From NCBI GenBank assembly GCA_964634755.1, contig CAZWJH010000087.1, forward strand, positions 1 through 9,477: a DNA stretch of 9,477 bases, in the 5' to 3' direction. This document shows positions 1 to 6,297 of the stretch, piece by piece (positions within the stretch are counted from its first letter, which is position 1; each line of letters begins with the position of its first letter). Origin of the DNA: JALXDT01 sp964634755. Lineage in GTDB: Bacteria; Acidobacteriota; Aminicenantia; JAMOAD01. The notes under the pieces were generated by a model that was not told where the DNA came from, did not search any database, and worked only from the letters and a program-made list of their open reading frames with translations. The position numbers and the translations under genes are program-made.

Positions 1-190
1 TATCCTTTCATTTGTCTTGTCCTAAAATGGGCTGACGGTTCTTGTAAAAAAATCCAATGTATAAAGGAAGGTTAGCTTGGATGCTTCGAGACTTTTTGCT
101 TTTAGCTTCCTGTTATCCTTTACTTTTTACGATTTTTCTTATTTATTCTTAACCATTTTCGCTTATTTGAGTTTTTGGGTGATATAAGTC

Positions 191-219
191 TTGACTAAAC
201 TCTTAATTTTAATTATATT
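191..219 (+). promoter_or_regulatory. Sigma70-type promoter of tRNA-Leu
   Basis: A -35 hexamer TTGACT (191-196) is followed, after a spacer of exactly 17 bp, by a -10 hexamer TATATT (214-219). Each differs from the consensus by one base. The expected transcription start near 226 lies about 5 nt before the tRNA 5' end at 231, which fits a short pre-tRNA leader. No other promoter is visible between the tRNA and the glycosidase gene, so this one may drive both. Seen in sequence; activity is inferred. Confidence 0.6.
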
Positions 220-230
220 TTCCTGTTCGT

Positions 231-314
231 GCCGAAGTGGCGGAAATGGCAGACGCGCCAGATTCAGGATCTGGTGGGCTTCGGCCTGTGGGGGTTCAAA
301 TCCCCCCTTCGGCA
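231..314 (+). tRNA. tRNA-Leu (anticodon CAG)
   Basis: This is a complete class II tRNA cloverleaf. The acceptor stem GCCGAAG (231-237) pairs with CTTCGGC (307-313), with A314 as the discriminator base, as expected for leucine. The anticodon stem CCAGA/TCTGG (258-262, 270-274) encloses the loop TTCAGGA with anticodon CAG at 265-267, reading CUG codons. The long variable arm contains GGC-TTCG-GCC (277-286), a stable UUCG-type hairpin. The T arm is GGGGG-TTCAAAT-CCCCC (290-306). The 3' CCA is not encoded (TTA follows), so the tRNA needs a CCA-adding enzyme; a candidate is encoded at 4816-6297 in this window. Confidence 0.97.
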
Positions 315-337
315 TTATTTACATTTAAGAGGTCAAG

Positions 338-2470
338 ATGAGAAGAAAATCACTTATCTTTTTTTTCATCTCTGTTTTTTCACTCTTTTCTCTGTTTTCA
401 GGCGAAAAGTCAAATTATGAATATGTTAATCCGTTTATAGGTACGGATGGTTATGGTCATACATACCCGGGAGCTGTAGTTCCTTTCGGAATGGTTCAGG
501 TATCTCCTGACACAGCTTTAAAGGAGGTGGGAAAGAGCTATCCTTGGTGTGCAGGTTATCAGTATTCTGATAAAACCATTTTGGGGTTTAGCCATACTCA
601 TTTCAGTGGAACAGGACATTCGGATTTGGGAGACATACTTTTGATGCCTGTTTCGGGAAAACTTTTGATGGAGCCGGGAGAAGAGGATTCTCCCGATACA
701 GGGTATAGATCAAGATTTTCCCATAAAAATGAATTTGCAGAACCCGGATACTACAGGGTGAAATTATCTGATTATGATATTGATGTTGAACTTACGGTGA
801 CAAAAAGAGTTGCCTTTCATCATTATTCTTTTAATAAAAAATCTTTTTCTTATGTGATTTTGGATTTGATTCATTCGATTTATTATTTTAAGGAAAAGAA
901 TGTTTGGTCATATTTAAGAGTTTTGAATAATAATCTTGTCGTAGGATACAGGCAGACAACCGGATGGGCTAAAAACAGGAAAATATTTTTTGCAATGGAA
1001 TTTTCCAAACCTTTTTTGGATTACGGTTATAAAAGATATGATGAAAATTTTTATTATTTCAGGAGCAAGGGCAAGCTTATAAAATTGAAAAACAAAAGGG
1101 AAGCTCATGAGATTTACGGTAAAAAGTTAAGAGTGTTTTTTGATTTTTCAGGGGTAGAGGAGCTTTATGTTAAAGTCGCAATTTCCGGAGTGGACATTAA
1201 AGGTGCTTTAAAAAATTTAAGAAAAGAGATTCCTGATTGGAATTTTGAGAGGGTAAGAGCTGAGGCTAAAAAGTCTTGGGAGAATGAGCTTAACAAAATC
1301 AATGTGAAAGGTTCTGAGAAAAATAAGAAGATATTTTATACAGCTCTTTATCATCTTATGATAGCTCCTATGCTTTATCAGGATGTTGACAGAAGATACA
1401 GAGGNNNNNNNNNNNNNNNNNNNNNNNNNNNNNNNNNNNNNNNNNNNNNNNNNNNNNNNNNNNNNNNNNNNNNNNNNNNNNNNNNNNNNNNNNNNNNNNN
1501 NNNNACAAACAAAAATTATGGAGGGTTAAGATATTATGAAAAATACGGATATATTCCTGTTGATAAGGAAATTGAAGCAGCATCAAAGACACTTGAGTAC
1601 GGTTATGATGATTATGCAATCGCACTTATGGCAAAAAAAATGGGAAGGGAAGATATCTTCAGAAGATTCATAAAAAGAGCCTTTTTTTACAAAAATATTT
1701 TTGATAAAAGATTAGGTTTTATGAGAGCTAAAAAATCGGATGGAAAATTCAGAGAACCTTTTGATCCTCTAAGGGCTAATTATGGAGGCGATTATACTGA
1801 AGGCAATGCATGGCAGTATAGCTGGCATGTACTTCAGGATCCGAAGGGACTAATACAATTGATGGGTGGTTCGAAAAAATTTGTAAAAAAATTAGATAAG
1901 CTTTTTAAAATAAAAGGTGATGAGGAGAAATACGGCTCTGTTGAAGATATGTCAGGTTTTATCGGACAGTATGTACAGGGCAATGAGCCAAGTCACCACA
2001 TAGCATATCTTTACAATTATGCGGGATACCCTTGGAAAACTCAGGAAAAGATTAATCTGATAATGAAAAAGATGTTTGACAATACCCCTTCAGGAATGCC
2101 CGGAAATGAAGATTGCGGACAGATGTCAGCTTGGTATATTTTTTCAGCTCTGGGATTTTATCCTGTATCTCCGGTTGAGAAAATATATATTATAGGGAAA
2201 CCTCTTTTTAAAGAGGCTACGATTAATCTGGAAAATAATAAAAAATTCAGGATAATTGCAAAAAATCTCAGTAAAAAAAATATTTACATAAAAAAAGCGT
2301 ATTTTAATGGTAAAAAGTTAAAAAGGGCATATATTACTCATGATGAATTAATGAAAGGAGGAATTCTCACATTTATTATGTCTTCAAAACCAAACAAAAA
2401 ATGGGCATCTGATAAAAAACATCTTCCCCCTTCTGCTTATTCTCGATTCAAAGCTTATGTTGAGAATTAA
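338..2470 (+). CDS. Exported GH92 family glycosidase (alpha-mannosidase-like), interrupted by assembly gap
   Basis: Glycoside hydrolase family 92 enzymes are calcium-dependent exo-acting alpha-mannosidases, usually periplasmic or outer-membrane, that trim mannosides such as N-glycans or fungal mannan. Residues 1-22 form a signal peptide (MRRK plus a Phe/Leu/Ser-rich core), so the protein is exported; there is no lipobox Cys. Family hallmarks run in order: YVNPFIGTDG near 29, the GFSHTHFSGTGHSD block near 83-96, SKTLEYGYDD after the gap, GNAWQYSWHV, GNEPSHH (E550 in this numbering, the expected general-acid Glu) and GNEDCGQMSAWY (acidic pair E591/D592, expected base region). The start at 338 has AAGAGG (327-332) at suitable spacing. 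About 34 codons are represented by N; the family normally has roughly 105 residues between the RYRG and GLRYY-like motifs, against about 40 here, so roughly 200 bp more sequence than shown is probably missing. It follows tRNA-Leu by 23 nt. Family assignment is firm; mannoside linkage specificity is inferred. Confidence 0.93.
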   Translation: MRRKSLIFFFISVFSLFSLFSGEKSNYEYVNPFIGTDGYGHTYPGAVVPFGMVQVSPDTALKEVGKSYPWCAGYQYSDKTILGFSHTHFSGTGHSDLGDILLMPVSGKLLMEPGEEDSPDTGYRSRFSHKNEFAEPGYYRVKLSDYDIDVELTVTKRVAFHHYSFNKKSFSYVILDLIHSIYYFKEKNVWSYLRVLNNNLVVGYRQTTGWAKNRKIFFAMEFSKPFLDYGYKRYDENFYYFRSKGKLIKLKNKREAHEIYGKKLRVFFDFSGVEELYVKVAISGVDIKGALKNLRKEIPDWNFERVRAEAKKSWENELNKINVKGSEKNKKIFYTALYHLMIAPMLYQDVDRRYRXXXXXXXXXXXXXXXXXXXXXXXXXXXXXXXXXXTNKNYGGLRYYEKYGYIPVDKEIEAASKTLEYGYDDYAIALMAKKMGREDIFRRFIKRAFFYKNIFDKRLGFMRAKKSDGKFREPFDPLRANYGGDYTEGNAWQYSWHVLQDPKGLIQLMGGSKKFVKKLDKLFKIKGDEEKYGSVEDMSGFIGQYVQGNEPSHHIAYLYNYAGYPWKTQEKINLIMKKMFDNTPSGMPGNEDCGQMSAWYIFSALGFYPVSPVEKIYIIGKPLFKEATINLENNKKFRIIAKNLSKKNIYIKKAYFNGKKLKRAYITHDELMKGGILTFIMSSKPNKKWASDKKHLPPSAYSRFKAYVEN
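1405..1504. other. Assembly gap of 100 N inside the GH92 gene
   Basis: A run of exactly 100 N, the usual placeholder for a scaffold gap of unknown length. The GH92 frame is open on both sides and happens to stay in register across it. Family spacing suggests the true gap is nearer 300 bp. The missing part should carry the conserved WDTFR-type segment of the GH92 catalytic domain. Coordinates downstream are therefore nominal. Confidence 0.98.
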
Positions 2471-2616
2471 ATTTATTAAAAAATACGAACTCTTTTAAAT
2501 CCTTCCTTTTCGGCTTTTTAAGTTCAGCTTCTTTGATCATCGGAAATTTTAAGTATTTCAATATAATTCAATAAGAAACAAAAAGCAACTATCTTTTAAT
2601 ATACAAATCATTGAGA

Positions 2617-2622
2617 TATAAT
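2617..2622 (+). promoter_or_regulatory. -10 box directly before the BatE-like gene (leaderless transcript likely)
   Basis: A perfect TATAAT sits only 5 nt before the ATG at 2628, so transcription would start at or within a base or two of the start codon. No Shine-Dalgarno precedes the ATG (the sequence is ATAATAAAAA). A -35 element is poor: 17 bp upstream reads TTTTAA. The 157-bp spacer after the GH92 stop has no clear terminator hairpin. Confidence 0.4.
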
Positions 2623-2627
2623 AAAAA

Positions 2628-3371
2628 ATGTTAATTAAAAGAGGTTTTGCTCTTATTTTTGTATTTATATTGTTTGTAACAAGCGTTTTTTCAATTTCAA
2701 AGGAAGAGCTTTTGAAGGCTGAAAATTATTATAGAAAAGGGGAATATGAAAAATCTCTTGAAATTTATCTAAAAGCTGAAAAGGAAACTCCCAATTTTGA
2801 GGTTTACTATAATCTTGGGAATATTTATTTTAAGTTAAATAAATATGCCTATGCAAAGCTTTATTATTTGAGAGCTTACAAGATAAGACAGAATGATTCT
2901 GATTTGTTGCACAATTTAAAGGCTGTGGAAATGAGATTGGAGGATAAAATAAAGCTTCCCGAAGAGGACCCATTTACAAAAATCTTAAATTCAGTAAAGA
3001 ATTCTTTTACTATGAATACATATTTGATAATTTCTTTAATTCTCTTTTCTATAATAATCCTGATTTTTGTATTCTTTAATTTTAAATGGAAAAGGTATGT
3101 GCTTTTTGCACTTTCCTTTTTATTAGTTGTTTTGTTTATTGTTGACATTGTAAAGATTAATGAGTATAAAAAGAGTCAGTATATCCTTGTTTCTTCTAAA
3201 GTTGATGTTAAAAGCGAGCCTTCTAATATTGGGAGTACTGTTTTTATTATTCATGAAGGTATAGATTTTGAAGTAAAAGATAAAGTGGGAGATTGGTACC
3301 TTATTGTGCTGAAAAATGGATACCGAGGGTGGATAAAAGCTCGAGAGGGTAAGGATTTTCTTAAAGTTTGA
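2628..3371 (+). CDS. BatE-like TPR / two-TM / SH3 membrane protein
   Basis: The domain order matches BatE of the Bacteroides aerotolerance (Bat) family: a signal peptide or N-terminal anchor (residues 1-23, ending SVFS), two or more TPR units (about 25-105; the segment YYNLGNIYFKLNKYAYAK is typical), two transmembrane helices (about 131-150 and 157-175) joined by a short basic turn (FKWKR), and a C-terminal SH3-like domain (about 185-240) with the pattern GDWYLIVLKNGYRGWI. Bat proteins are usually encoded with a MoxR ATPase and vWA-domain BatA/BatB; none of these is in this window, so this copy stands alone and its role in envelope stress is only inferred. The start at 2628 lacks an SD and follows a TATAAT at leaderless spacing; no better in-frame start exists before the hydrophobic core. 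The 3' end overlaps the opposing aminotransferase gene by 11 bp. Confidence 0.83.
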   Translation: MLIKRGFALIFVFILFVTSVFSISKEELLKAENYYRKGEYEKSLEIYLKAEKETPNFEVYYNLGNIYFKLNKYAYAKLYYLRAYKIRQNDSDLLHNLKAVEMRLEDKIKLPEEDPFTKILNSVKNSFTMNTYLIISLILFSIIILIFVFFNFKWKRYVLFALSFLLVVLFIVDIVKINEYKKSQYILVSSKVDVKSEPSNIGSTVFIIHEGIDFEVKDKVGDWYLIVLKNGYRGWIKAREGKDFLKV

Positions 3372-4518
3372 AAAATTCTCTGATTTTTTCGCCTATGTAG
3401 TCAATATCTTCTTTTTTTAAGTGGGGGTACATAGGTAATGTTAAAATTTCTTTGGCTATTTTTTCACTTACCGGAAGAGAGCCCTCTTTATAGCCTAAGT
3501 ATTTAAGTGCAGGCTGAAGGTGAGATGGGATTGGATAGTGAATACCAGCTCCAATTCCATTTTTTGAAAGATGCTCTTTTAGCTCATCTCTTCTTTCGGT
3601 TCTTATAACATAAAGGTGAAAGACAGATTTTTTATGCTCAAAAATCTTCGGGGTTTTTAAAGGGAGCTCTTTTAAAATTTCATTGTAGTATTTTGCAAGC
3701 TCTATTCTTTTCTCATTCCATATATCCAATCTCTTTAATTTTAGTCTTAATACTGCTGCCTGGATCTCATCAAGTCTTGAGTTATACCCGATAAATTCAT
3801 GAGTGTATTTGTCGGGCTGACCATGGACTCTGAGCATAGAGGCTTTTTTTGCGATGTTTTCATTGTTTGTGAGGATTATTCCTCCTTCTCCGAGAGCACT
3901 GAGGTTTTTTGAAAAATAAAAACTGAAAGCCGCTGTATCTCCCAATCCGCCTATTTTTTTACCTTGAAATTCTGCTCCGTGAGCCTGCGCACAATCTTCC
4001 AAAATCAAAAGATTGTATTTTTTTGCAATCCCTTGTATTTTATCCATTTCTGCAGGTGTTCCGTAAAGGTGAACCGGAATTATTGCTTTTATTATTTTCC
4101 CGGATGTTTTATCCTGAAGGGTGTTTCCATCAAAAATTGTATTATTTTCAATATATTCGGAAATCTTTGCCGGTGATATGTTAAAATCATTTTCATCAAT
4201 ATCAATCATTATAGGGTGAGCTCCCACCTGAATAATTGCTTCTATTGTGGCAAAAAAGGTAAATGATGGTGCGATTATTGCATCTCCTTTTCCTATTCCC
4301 ATTGATTTTAAAGATAGAAAAAGAGCTGCTGTTCCCGAATCAACGCCAATACCATACTTTGCCTCGGAGTATTTTGCAAATTCATTTTCAAAAGCCTTCA
4401 TATTAGGTCCTAACATAAGGTGCATTGAGTCAAAAATCTTTTCCCACTCTTTCCAAAGTTCCTCTTTAATCTCTTCGTATTGAGGTTTAAGATCAACGAG
4501 TTTTATCTCTCTTATCAT
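3361..4518 (-). CDS. DegT/DnrJ/EryC1/StrS family PLP-dependent sugar aminotransferase
   Basis: This family transfers an amino group, usually from glutamate, to a nucleotide-linked keto-sugar for LPS, capsule, glycan or natural-product synthesis, in the cytoplasm. At 385 aa the length is typical. Visible motifs: LVDLKPQY at the N-terminus, SGTAAL (61-66, PLP phosphate binding), APSFTFFAT (83-91), IIPVHLYG (146-153), ILEDCAQAHGA (172-182, D175 facing the pyridine nitrogen), FSKNLSALGEGG (202-213, K204 the Schiff-base lysine), GYNSRLDEIQAA (244-255) and GIHYPIPSHLQPA (325-337). Residues about 124-143 look like a small insertion before the IIPVHLYG strand. The start at 4518 has a GGGGAG-type SD (about 4526-4532), and a TAGAAT -10-like box lies at 4547-4552 on the same strand. 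It is the only sugar-biosynthesis gene here, so the exact keto-sugar cannot be named. It may be co-transcribed with the small ORF 73 bp upstream. Confidence 0.93.
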   Translation of the reverse strand: MIREIKLVDLKPQYEEIKEELWKEWEKIFDSMHLMLGPNMKAFENEFAKYSEAKYGIGVDSGTAALFLSLKSMGIGKGDAIIAPSFTFFATIEAIIQVGAHPIMIDIDENDFNISPAKISEYIENNTIFDGNTLQDKTSGKIIKAIIPVHLYGTPAEMDKIQGIAKKYNLLILEDCAQAHGAEFQGKKIGGLGDTAAFSFYFSKNLSALGEGGIILTNNENIAKKASMLRVHGQPDKYTHEFIGYNSRLDEIQAAVLRLKLKRLDIWNEKRIELAKYYNEILKELPLKTPKIFEHKKSVFHLYVIRTERRDELKEHLSKNGIGAGIHYPIPSHLQPALKYLGYKEGSLPVSEKIAKEILTLPMYPHLKKEDIDYIGEKIREFFKL

Positions 4519-4591
4519 TATAAATCTCCCCGTAAAGTAATACGGTATTCTATCACCTTAGGTTACATAAAAAAAGATTTTTCAGCAGAAA

Positions 4592-4678
4592 CTATTTTCT
4601 TTCCTTCTCTTCAAGAAAATTAACTAAGATTAAAAGTTCTGAAATTATGAATAAAGTTAAAAGTTCGTAAAAAAGCAT
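4592..4678 (-). CDS. Candidate 28-aa hydrophobic microprotein
   Basis: The ATG at 4676-4678 (minus strand) is preceded by CGGAGGGAAAT, a near-ideal Shine-Dalgarno with about 6-7 nt spacing. The frame runs 28 codons to TAG at 4592. The peptide begins MLFYELLTLFIISELL, continues ILVNFL and ends EEKERK. That is one long hydrophobic or amphipathic helix with two embedded glutamates (positions 5 and 14) and a charged tail. It is long enough to span or lie along the membrane. The next gene on the same strand, the sugar aminotransferase, starts 73 bp after its stop, so it could be a leader ORF or a co-expressed small protein. I recognise no family. The strong SD in otherwise non-coding AT-rich sequence is the main support; T-rich DNA can produce hydrophobic frames by chance. 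Confidence 0.45.
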   Translation of the reverse strand: MLFYELLTLFIISELLILVNFLEEKERK

Positions 4679-4720
4679 ATTTCCCTCCGAAAAATTAGTA
4701 AACTATTTTATAAGATGTTA

Positions 4721-4739
4721 TGTATCAAATAGTGATACA
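4721..4739. promoter_or_regulatory. Inverted repeat, possible operator between divergent transcripts
   Basis: TGTATCA-AATAG-TGATACA is a perfect 7-bp inverted repeat with a 5-nt centre, sized like a dimeric HTH regulator site. On the minus strand it lies just upstream of an AT-rich -10-like stretch (TATAAA/TAAAAT, about 4705-4712) that would serve the small ORF, so it would cover that promoter's spacer and -35 region. On the plus strand it lies about 33 bp upstream of the -35 of the rightward operon. No regulator gene is in the window. The operator role is inferred. Confidence 0.4.
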
Positions 4740-4771
4740 CATAAAATAATCCGGCATAAAAGCTCTAATCC

Positions 4772-4800
4772 TTGAATAAATTATGGCTTTGTGGTAAAAA
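4772..4800 (+). promoter_or_regulatory. Probable promoter of the nucleotidyltransferase operon
   Basis: TTGAAT (4772-4777), 17-bp spacer, then TAAAAA (4795-4800). The -35 is a good match and the -10 a moderate one. The predicted start would fall near 4807, only about 9 nt before the ATG at 4816, in or next to the AGGGAAAAAAG stretch that would act as ribosome-binding site. The short leader makes the call tentative. Confidence 0.4.
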
Positions 4801-4815
4801 TAATAGGGAAAAAAG

Positions 4816-6297
4816 ATGAGAATAGAAAACAATAAATATAAATTTAAAGATAGAGACTTTTTTCTTAAACTTTTCGGAGAAAATGTATATGCAGTGGGGG
4901 GATTCGTAAGAGATTTGTTCTTAGGAAAAGTTCGAGATGATGTTGATTTATTGATTGTAAAAGAAGACATTGACTCAATTATAAAAAAGCTAAAACCACA
5001 TGGTAAAGTTGATGTGGTGGGCAAGAATTTTGGAATAGTGCTTTTTACAAAAGACGGAATTAATTATGAAATTGCTCTTCCGAGAATTGATATAACGGAC
5101 ACTAATAAAAAAGCTGATCACAAAAACTTCATAGTAAAAGCTGATCCCAATTTACCAATCGAAAAGGATCTTGAGAGAAGAGATTTTGTGTGCAATTCCA
5201 TGGCTCTTCATTTAAAAAGCGGAGAGCTTATTGACCCTTTTGGCGGAGTGAAAGATATTGAAAAGAAAACTTTAAAAATGACTAATGAAAAGAGCTTTTT
5301 TGATGACCCTTTAAGAATTTTAAGAGCCGCAAGATTTGCTTCCACTCTTGAATTTGAACTTGATGAGAGGATATACCCTAAAGCTAATGAAACAGATCTT
5401 ACCGGTTTAAGTATGGAACGGGTAACCGAAGAGTTCTTTAAGATGATTATAAGGTCCGAAAAACCTTCCATAGGATTGTGGGAGTACTTTAAATTAGGGG
5501 TTTTAAAACAGCTATTTCCTGAGCTTTTTAAGCTTACTCTCACCATACAGGACGCAGAATTCCATCCGGAAACTGATGAGCAAGGTCACCACACAGTTTG
5601 GGCTCACACAATGCTCGTTATTGACAATGCTTCTTTTCTTGCAAAAAATGAACGGTTTGATTTTGATGAGACTGAGAGGCTGATACTAATATTAGGGGCT
5701 CTTTTTCATGATGTAGGGAAAATAAGTACTACTGACTGGAATTGGAAAAGGGGTAGGATGACAATTACGAGTAATAATCATGATTATGTTGGAGAGAAGT
5801 TTGTAGAGAATGTTTTTAAGCGTTTTAATATTGTCAAGTATAAAGGTTATAGAATGAAGGATTTAGTAAAAAAAATGGTAAGATTCCACCATCGAATTCA
5901 TGATCTCTGGAAAAACAGAGAGTTTATATCTAAAAGATCAGTTGCCAAAATCTATCTTGAATTCAAGGATGATATAAAATACCTTCTTATTTTGGATATT
6001 TCTGACAAGGAAGGAAGGGGGCAGGGCAGACCGGAAGTCCTTGATGAAAGAGGAGAATGGTTTATGGAAATGATAGATAAGTATGAACTGAACAAAGAAA
6101 CAATAAATCCTTTAATTATGGGAAGGGACTTAATTTCCCTCGGTATGAAACCGGGGCCGGCGATGGGTGAAGTTTTAAAGGAATTGTATGAATTACAGCT
6201 TGAGGACAGATTCAAAACAAAAGAAGAGGGACTTGAATTTGCTAAAAAATATATAAAAGATTATATCTTTTCGGAGGAAGCTAATGAAAATCAATAG
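4816..6297 (+). CDS. cca: CCA-adding / poly(A) polymerase family nucleotidyltransferase with HD domain
   Basis: Class II tRNA nucleotidyltransferase family, 493 aa. The N-terminal palm has GGFVRD (28-33) and the metal-binding DVD within RDDVDLLIV (40-48; D42 and D44). RRDFVCN (121-127) matches motif B, DDPLRILRAARFA (163-175) motif C and ERVTEEF (201-207) motif D. An HD phosphohydrolase domain follows: AHT (263-265), HDVGK (298-302), HH in RFHHR and a later Asp in ILDISD. The C-terminal segment MGRDLISLGMKPGPAMGEVL (435-454) is typical of HD-containing bacterial members. Such enzymes add CCA to tRNA 3' ends or, in some paralogues, add poly(A); sequence inspection alone does not separate the two. 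The tRNA-Leu here lacks an encoded CCA, so a CCA-adding enzyme is required, and I favour that activity. First gene of the operon; its end overlaps the next start by 14 bp. Confidence 0.88.
   Translation: MRIENNKYKFKDRDFFLKLFGENVYAVGGFVRDLFLGKVRDDVDLLIVKEDIDSIIKKLKPHGKVDVVGKNFGIVLFTKDGINYEIALPRIDITDTNKKADHKNFIVKADPNLPIEKDLERRDFVCNSMALHLKSGELIDPFGGVKDIEKKTLKMTNEKSFFDDPLRILRAARFASTLEFELDERIYPKANETDLTGLSMERVTEEFFKMIIRSEKPSIGLWEYFKLGVLKQLFPELFKLTLTIQDAEFHPETDEQGHHTVWAHTMLVIDNASFLAKNERFDFDETERLILILGALFHDVGKISTTDWNWKRGRMTITSNNHDYVGEKFVENVFKRFNIVKYKGYRMKDLVKKMVRFHHRIHDLWKNREFISKRSVAKIYLEFKDDIKYLLILDISDKEGRGQGRPEVLDERGEWFMEMIDKYELNKETINPLIMGRDLISLGMKPGPAMGEVLKELYELQLEDRFKTKEEGLEFAKKYIKDYIFSEEANENQ
6273..6277 (+). 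promoter_or_regulatory. Internal Shine-Dalgarno coupling the nucleotidyltransferase to the next gene
   Basis: GGAGG lies inside the last codons of the nucleotidyltransferase gene, 6 nt before the ATG at 6284. The upstream stop is downstream of this start, so terminating ribosomes can reinitiate. This fixes the start of the TPR/propeller gene and indicates co-transcription. Confidence 0.7.

Noticed and set aside
1..11. Possible start of a leftward gene (ATG at 9-11 on the minus strand with AGGA 8 nt upstream)
   Set aside because: Only three codons are inside the window, so no coding signal can be judged, and no good promoter is seen upstream.
81..152. 23-codon plus-strand ORF after AAGGAAGG (64-71), with a hydrophobic LLLASC stretch
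   Set aside because: The SD is plausible but the ORF is very short and lies in T-rich DNA, where hydrophobic frames arise by chance; it has no charged N-terminus or clear promoter. Less convincing than the 28-codon ORF at 4592-4678.
229..420. 63-codon plus-strand ORF covering the tRNA
   Set aside because: It is read through the tRNA-Leu sequence and the out-of-frame start of the GH92 gene; a shadow, not a gene.
2448..2540. 30-codon minus-strand ORF rich in lysine, overlapping the GH92 3' end
   Set aside because: No Shine-Dalgarno (TTTCCG precedes the ATG), and the overlap with the end of a real gene suggests chance.
2471..2627. Terminator for the GH92 gene
   Set aside because: Only weak AT stems such as GAAAT/ATTTC are present; no GC stem followed by a T-run.
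4539..4549. Small palindrome AATAC-G-GTATT overlapping the -10-like box of the aminotransferase gene
   Set aside because: Arms of only 5 bp in AT-rich DNA are expected by chance; too weak to call an operator.
4725..5024. 99-codon minus-strand ORF opposite the start of the nucleotidyltransferase gene
   Set aside because: It runs antisense to the GGFVRD/DVD catalytic region of a clear gene and shows no family motif or ribosome-binding site; a shadow.
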